Source of the DNA: Sweltsa coloradensis
Lineage: Eukaryota > Arthropoda > Insecta > Plecoptera > Chloroperlidae
Assembly: GCA_024449915.1 (NCBI GenBank)
Contig: JAMZAV010000028.1
Coordinates: 434,001 to 498,000 of the forward strand
Length of the DNA stretch: 64,000 nucleotides
Reading direction: 5' to 3'
Below are positions 58,218 to 64,000 of the stretch, piece after piece. Within the stretch, counting starts at the first letter, position 1. Each line of letters begins with the position of its first letter. A model generated the notes under the pieces. That model did not search any database, was not told where the DNA came from, and saw only the letters and a list, made by a program, of their open reading frames with translations. Both the position numbers and the translations under genes were made by a program.

Positions 58218-59700
58218 TAATTAGACGAGTGAGCGCAGCGACAGTCTTACAATTGAAGTCAAACTACACTTCTGTGATTCTGTGAGTGTCAGTACGCCCA
58301 AAATCAGCTGAACCGCGCATCCGGTACGAGTGAACTGAGAACTGTTAAAAAATCAGCATTATTTAAACCTTAAAGAATTAATAAATTGAAAAATAGTCTG
58401 AAAATGTGTAGGATTATAATTTTACGACAATGGTTTTGTTCTTGATTTTTTATAGAATCATGTTTGTCAGGCGGTGAGTGCATGCAGTGACCATGAGGTG
58501 TACCGAATATTACACGCTCAAGGACCCCCAACATTCTGCGGGGAGATTGAGTAAACTTTTCAATCTTTACACGTATTTCGTACTGGCTCACTGGCTATGT
58601 TTTCCATAGTAGGCCCTGTTGTATGCATTTCAAAACATGTTCTATAATTTTCCAGAAATACTAAAATAATACATAAATAAAAAGATCTAACCCGACCTTT
58701 GTTTGAACACGGGTACCCCTCATACCGGGTATACAGGCACCTTTATTACCCACTATAGACTATAGGAAAACGCCTAAGTCGTTGATAGACGAGTGAGCAA
58801 GTCATGTGAATTGAGTACCCGGGAACATTTGCATTTAAATTGATTGATATGTAACTCATAAGTAGAGATGTGCAAAAATGGTGACAACAAAATTCGCGAA
58901 TTTTTTTAAAGTTGCAATAATCCCTTCAAATTCAGTTTGCACATGAATCTCATGAATTGTGATTGAATGGTACCAATTTCCAATTCGCGAAATTTCGCGA
59001 AATTTTAGTTGATACCGCGAACTAGTGGCGAAATTAGCAAAATATGTCCATAAATACGAATTAAGTCGCAAAAATTTAAAAAAAAAAAAAAATTCAAAGT
59101 TATAGAGGAAGTGCCGGGTCAAAGTAGAAATTAAATTAATACTTGCTGGTAGATATGGTGGAGGGCGCCGGGTCATACAATGCGATTGTGAGATCTTAAT
59201 AATCGTTTGAACGAGAGTAGCTCAAAATACTTCAAATCCATATCAAAGACACATAAAAATGCATAATTTCGTAAATTTGGTGGAGGTGCCGGGTAAACGA
59301 AATTAATTCTGGTAAAAACTGTCGGAAACTTTGAAAACTGAAGGCTGAAATTAAGCTAAAAATTTAAAACAGATTCTGAACTTCACTCTCATGAGCTTGT
59401 TTTTCTTTTAAATCATTAAAATCAATCAATCAATCAATCAATTTTTTTTTTTTTTTTTTTTTAAAGTTGTGCATGAGAAAATTTTGTTTTTTGGTATATC
59501 GCGACAAATCGCGAATTTTTATTTTTAAGGCGCGAATTTTCAAACTTTAAAAAACATTTTTGCACATCTCTACTCATAAGGTATAAATGATAGGGTTTTG
59601 AGTTTAGTTGGTACAAGGGCGAGTCAACTGTAATCAACTGTATAAGGCCATAATGCGTGGAATGCGCAAATGTAGAAGGGTACATGGGCTTGGCACTTTT
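58218..59700 (-). mobile_element. E7: subfamily B element interrupted by an hAT MITE
   Basis: The end at 58218 reads, on the minus strand, CGCTGCGCTCACTCGTCTAA-TTA. The sequence follows E6 block for block (CATCCGGTACGAGT, ATTGAGTAAACTTT, ACGTATTTCGTACTGGCT, TCCATAGTAGGCCCT, a tRNA-like block at 58680-58755, then GGAAAACGCCTAAGTCGTT). It is split by the insertion at 58863-59572, after which GTATAAATGATAG and GCGAGTCAACTGTA-GGCCATAATGCG resume the E6 order. The expected 5' terminus near 59700 is not recognisable. Confidence 0.7.
58863..59572. mobile_element. hAT MITE with perfect 8-bp target duplication, nested in E7
   Basis: The TIRs TAGAGATGTGCAAAAATG (58863) and its inverse at 59555-59572 are flanked by CTCATAAG on both sides (58855-58862 and 59573-59580). 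The 8-bp duplication fits the hAT consensus nTnnnnAn, and TAGAG fits the hAT terminal pattern. The interior is rich in CGCGAA/TTCGCG words and has a (CAAT)n plus poly-T block near 59423-59462. 710 bp, non-coding. Confidence 0.9.
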
Positions 59701-59746
59701 TTTATAGATCTCATTGCTTTTGAATAATATGTAAGGTAAGTTTTTG

Positions 59747-59865
59747 TATGCGTGGTACGGGATTGTCCATGCGTGGGCTAGGTCCGGGATTGTCCGTGCC
59801 TCCCGTGGGCTAGGTACGGGATTTTCCGTGCCTCTCGTGGGCTAAGTCCGGGATTGTACGTGCCT
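59747..59865. repeat. Tandem array, 32-bp unit
   Basis: GGGATTGTCCGTGCCTCCCG then TGGGCTAGGTAC repeats with starts at 59759, 59786, 59818 and 59850. The first spacing is 27 bp because of a 5-bp deletion and the others are 32 bp. Confidence 0.8.
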
Positions 59866-59969
59866 ATATTATATACATTACAAACAAAATAAACACACAC
59901 ACACACATAATATAAAGTATCAATTAAATACATAGGGATACCGATTATTATAAATACATACGGCTACAC

Positions 59970-60126
59970 TAGAAAAACGCCAAAGTCGTTTAGCGAACCA
60001 TGTGTTGAGTACCGGAGAACATTTGCATCTCTAGCCCAATAGGCTAGGAGGAAAGACCCTTGCTGTCTAGATCCAGCCTGGAAAGGGAATGTTACCGGCG
60101 TTTTCCTAGCATTAGGCGTTTTCCTA
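59970..60126 (+). mobile_element. E8: short member of the GGAAAACGC family
   Basis: Starts TA-GAAAAACGCCAAAGTCGTT, then AACCATGTGTTGAGTACCGG and GAACATTTGCAT as in E6/E7. Ends CGGCGTTTTCC-TA at 60107; a second GGCGTTTTCC-TA ends at 60126, so the terminus is duplicated. About 140-157 bp. Confidence 0.65.
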
Positions 60127-63100
60127 GTTTTAAAAGTATTTCCATTGGCATTGAGAATCGATCGATCTGTCTTTAAAAATGGGATACACATTATGACGTA
60201 AAATGTAATGTGTCTAACTAAACTCATGGATAATAACAATTTCAATGTGTAGAGGCTCAAATACAATAATATGATTATTAAATTTCCTAGAGTGAGAACT
60301 GGCACCATAAGAACAAAGTATATGAACTTGTGCATGGCTTCCGAAATTTAAAAATTATAAATATTTATAAAAAAAAAATCTATACAACTTATAAATAAAA
60401 TGCCTTTATAAATATAACTTGACTTACCATTACCATCTACATTCATATACATATTTCAAATACGAAAATTAAATTACGCGAATTATTTTTGAAACTACTA
60501 AGCAACTATAATATGTTTGTCTGGGGCAACAATGTGTGTGTGTTTGCAATTTGCAATGCAAACTAGAGTTGACGTCTTTGTCTCGGTTCGGGTGGACCGG
60601 ACTCAGAACACCATCACCACAGATAACAGAGTACACTACGCCATCACCGATCCTCGGCGGTCTGGGTTCAAACACCCGCTGTGCAGAAGGTCTAGGTTCG
60701 ACTCACACCAGACAGGTTTGCATTTTACTTTCTGAATCAATCAATACAAATAAAAAATTGATTAATGCTCCTGTCATTCATATATTTTCAAATCAGTCCA
60801 AGGCCCCAAACCCCAAACAAGAATTAAGTCCATCTGAATGTGTGTTTTTTTTTCTTTAGTTGCATTTCACGTTTCGAATTTTCTATTATATTTGCGAATA
60901 GTTTAACTTATGAGTTTTCTGTATTAAAACGCATTCTGGTTGGTATGTCCTAGAACAACCTAGCCTTCCACCGCTTCCACTCTCTTCCCACCTCGCCAAG
61001 CATCATGTGAATAAGGTGAAGGCACTTTACGTTGCACTAGTTATTAGGATTGGGTGACCAAGGTCATTACCGATTTCAATAATTTTTATTACGAACAATG
61101 CTGTACTTTATCGAGGCCGCAACCACATATTTTCATGTCACCAGTTTCTGCGTCTCAATTAGGCCTACTATGCTCGTCTCTATTTTCAATTGTTGTTGTA
61201 CCGTCACATACACACAATTTGTTGATTAAATACATGAGACGATAAAGGCATAATGATTTGACTTATGCCTAGAGGTACTTTAGCATTTTATTTTGAATTT
61301 ATAGCATTTTTTGTTCGAATTTAGCATTCTAGCATTCGTTTTGCATCTATTGATTTCTTTCCACCAAAATCCTAAATGAGGGGTTAGTTGCGCTGGAAAA
61401 AATATGCTTATTTAATAGGAATATTTCAATTCAATAACAGTTACTACTAAACTAATTCTCAATATAGATAGGTATGGGAAAACCTTATTTTTAGTAAAAT
61501 TAGCAGTTTGTGGCGTTTCCGATTTTTCCCCCCACAAATTTAGCATCAATCGATCAATCAATCAATCATCTCTAAAGCGTGACGCGATACATTGCAGGCA
61601 AGTGTTCACTTGCGTTCCTCGTGCACACAAGAAACCTATATTTTAGATCAGTGACAAGAATGTACGTAACATGTGCATAGAATATATTATAATATGTATG
61701 TATGTATTAGTTGTAGGCAATTAATCACCCAGTATCCGACCAGTTTGGTTTGCAGCGATTTATCGCCTATAGCGCTTTGGTCGAAGTCGCTCCTTCGTGT
61801 AAGAGATAAGTTTTGTGTCAAATGCAATAGGTGATTAGTTGCCGGTCGTGGGCGATAAGTAGCTTGGTTTTGCTCTCCTAGTTCGCAAGAATCTACACAA
61901 AGTGTTTTGCTTTAAGTCGGCGGACAATATGTACTTTAGGTACGGGTACCTACCTGTTTCTGTTACCAGTACCCTGGCCTGGTTGTCAAACCACGATCGG
62001 TAAAACTTGTAAGCTTATATCATCAACAATATTAGTTGATTAGACACAATAATTTAGAAAAATCATGTTTTTAGCCTTCAGTCAAATAGTCATTGAAATC
62101 TTGTGCCTGTACATGTTTGATATGTTGCTTGTAAAGAATCCTTAATTTTTGTTTAAAGGGGCTATTACCCCAACAAATTATTTTTACCACATAGGTAATC
62201 TATAGCACAAAACTACACTAAAATGACCGTTTTAAAAATTATATTTTGTAACTTTGATTTTACACGATTTTTTCAATTTTTTATCCAGAAATTTGCGAAA
62301 ATTGGCGTTTTGAGAAATAACTTAAATCGGCTTTAACATGCTTCGTTTTTGTTCCACATAGATACTTTAGCATCGTACTAATCTAAAATTGCCCTTTATA
62401 ACATCGTGTCTTGAAATTGTGCACATAATTCAAAGCGACAAAATATCTATTCCAAATCACACCTCTTCTTGGTAATCAGCATATTTTGACCGAACCACTT
62501 GTCCAAATTACAAAACAAAATATAGAGGATTTACAGAAAAGGCTGTAGAGTACGTCAATAATGAACAATATTTTTTGGATCTAAATCCTCCAAGGTCACG
62601 GGGTATAAAGATCGTCCCTATGTTATTTCTAATGGGAGATTTTTGCCGATTGGACCTAGCTCGAAAAATACGAAGTTTGACAATTTTTTTCAGGTCATGG
62701 TGAACCCAATAATTTTTCTGTTAGTTTCTAAATTTATCACTAGTTTGCCTGAATGAAATATATGTTTTGAGTTTAGCGAGTGAATACCCCTAAGGTGAAT
62801 CTATCGACTATTAATGAATGGCAATGATGTCAATGAAAATTTTCCTAAATATTGATTTATTAAAACAACATATACATAGTTTATCAATTATTCTGACATC
62901 GACGAAACATTTTTAAAATTATTTTTGGGTTGAGCGGTAGGCCTACACCCAATATATAGACGATTACAGTGAAATTTATGACGTAGGCCCTTTACCTCGG
63001 ACATATTATTGCTCCCTTTTTTTTTAGAAGGCTTACTTTATTTCTATTTGTATAACACATTCTTTTCAACAAACTGACATAATTGAATTTTTCTCCCATG

Positions 63101-64000
63101 AATATCTTGAACGGTACGAATTTTTTCTTCCACCAGTACTAATAATAACTTTTAAAATAATCTTATTAATTAATTATGCAGATGGATTCACCTGTTTCGG
63201 AAAGTTTTTCCTTGGAAATTATCCCCTCACAGGAATACGATTTTTACCTCTTTCTCCACTTAACGCAGGGTTAAAAATGTACCGGAATCCGGCCCCTGTA
63301 GCTAACTAGGTAGGGAGCTTGGAGCTAGTTGGGAGGGATATTCCTAGGCTAATAAAGGGAAGTATATCCCTACAGAATTCGCTTCGCTGACTGAAGAAAA
63401 CTAGAAATGAAAAAGTCAAAACTAAAGATTTCTGCGTTCGGTACGTCTCGCCGATGATTTAGTTTCAGGACTTCCCGGAGCCAGGGATTATTAGATTGAT
63501 AGGAAACTAATAATTAAACATATTTTATGGTCATGTATTGAAAATCTTCGATGGTCGCACTTTATTAAAAGAGTCACAAAGAATGTTTTTTTTAAATTGA
63601 ATTGATGTACACGATTTTCAATTTTAGTCATCAAAATTGTCATTTTTTTCCCGGACCAATCCGCAATTAACTAACTATTAACGCTAAATTACATATCGAC
63701 CAGATGCTTACTAAACTTGATGCAGGATAAGCTCCAGAAAAAAAAATCCAAATATGTATGACAAGTTATGTCATCTTTGAAGACGGTATCTATTTGTTCT
63801 CCTGTATTGCATGGCTCATAACCACCTTCACTATGAACGACTGAGGAAAAACTACACAGTAACATTGTTAAATAGAGTTGCTATCCACTAAAAGGTTTTA
63901 AATACAGTAGATGTGTTTAAATGTAATACATATAAACGTATTTATAAATACGTAAAATCAAACGGCCGCCATACTGAATCCCCGAAGGAAATGGTTCAGG
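60127..64000. other. Intergenic, nothing recognised beyond small repeats
   Basis: A short tRNA-like stretch with a GGTTCGACTC B-box word lies at 60590-60720. An imperfect inverted pair around GGCAATTAATCACC (61711) and GGTGATTAGTTGCC (61828) could be a small palindromic element. (ATCA)n repeats lie at 60735-60750 and 61550-61570. No gene supported to the window end. Confidence 0.4.

Noticed and set aside
1..64000. CRISPR array, operon, phage or other prokaryotic system
   Set aside because: No regularly spaced identical repeats with unique spacers, no compact gene arrays, and clear spliceosomal introns and SINE-like repeats mark this as eukaryotic.

Overview
This is an AT-rich eukaryotic chromosome segment with no prokaryotic signature. 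It has spliced genes with GT-AG introns of about 0.8 to 3 kb, TATA plus initiator-like core promoters, many tRNA-derived SINE-like repeats, several hAT-type and other inverted-repeat (MITE-like) elements, and a LINE 3' end. A short secreted Gly/Tyr- and Pro/Tyr/His-rich structural protein of cuticle type suggests an arthropod. That assignment is an inference from gene style; I cannot name the species.

Two protein-coding genes can be reconstructed exon by exon. Gene 1 (+ strand, 3364-7804, three coding exons, 268 aa) encodes a secreted low-complexity matrix protein: signal peptide, CxxC motif, Gly/Tyr block, Pro-rich block with six (V/A)YHP repeats, second CxxC motif, Ser-rich tail. It has a TATA box and initiator 20-55 bp upstream of its ATG and a poly(A) signal 65 bp after its stop. 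Gene 2 (- strand, 25619 down to 17955, four coding exons, all introns phase 1, 200 aa) encodes a secreted protein with no cysteine outside its leader and several dibasic or tribasic sites. It looks like a peptide-hormone or neuropeptide precursor that I do not securely recognise. It is the most interesting single item in the window.

Layout: 1-3.3 kb holds SINE fragments. 3.3-7.9 kb is gene 1, with a MITE in intron 1. 8-17 kb is intergenic, with local tandem duplications, a palindromic unit with hammerhead-like features, and two members (E1, E2) of a dominant non-autonomous DNA transposon family. 17.4-25.8 kb is gene 2, whose introns carry E3, E4, another MITE, an hAT end, a 145-bp duplication and a minisatellite abutting the exon 1 splice donor. 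25.9-64 kb contains no convincing gene. It is a mosaic of hAT elements, a long foldback element, SINEs in both orientations, a LINE ORF2 tail, (TTC)36, E5-E8 and short tandem arrays.

The dominant repeat is a family (E1-E8) whose ends are TAGGAAAACGC-like on one side and CGCTCATCCAACTA-like on the other. It falls into two subfamilies in which the subterminal inverted motif changes at both ends together. No autonomous transposase is visible, so these copies must have been mobilised in trans.
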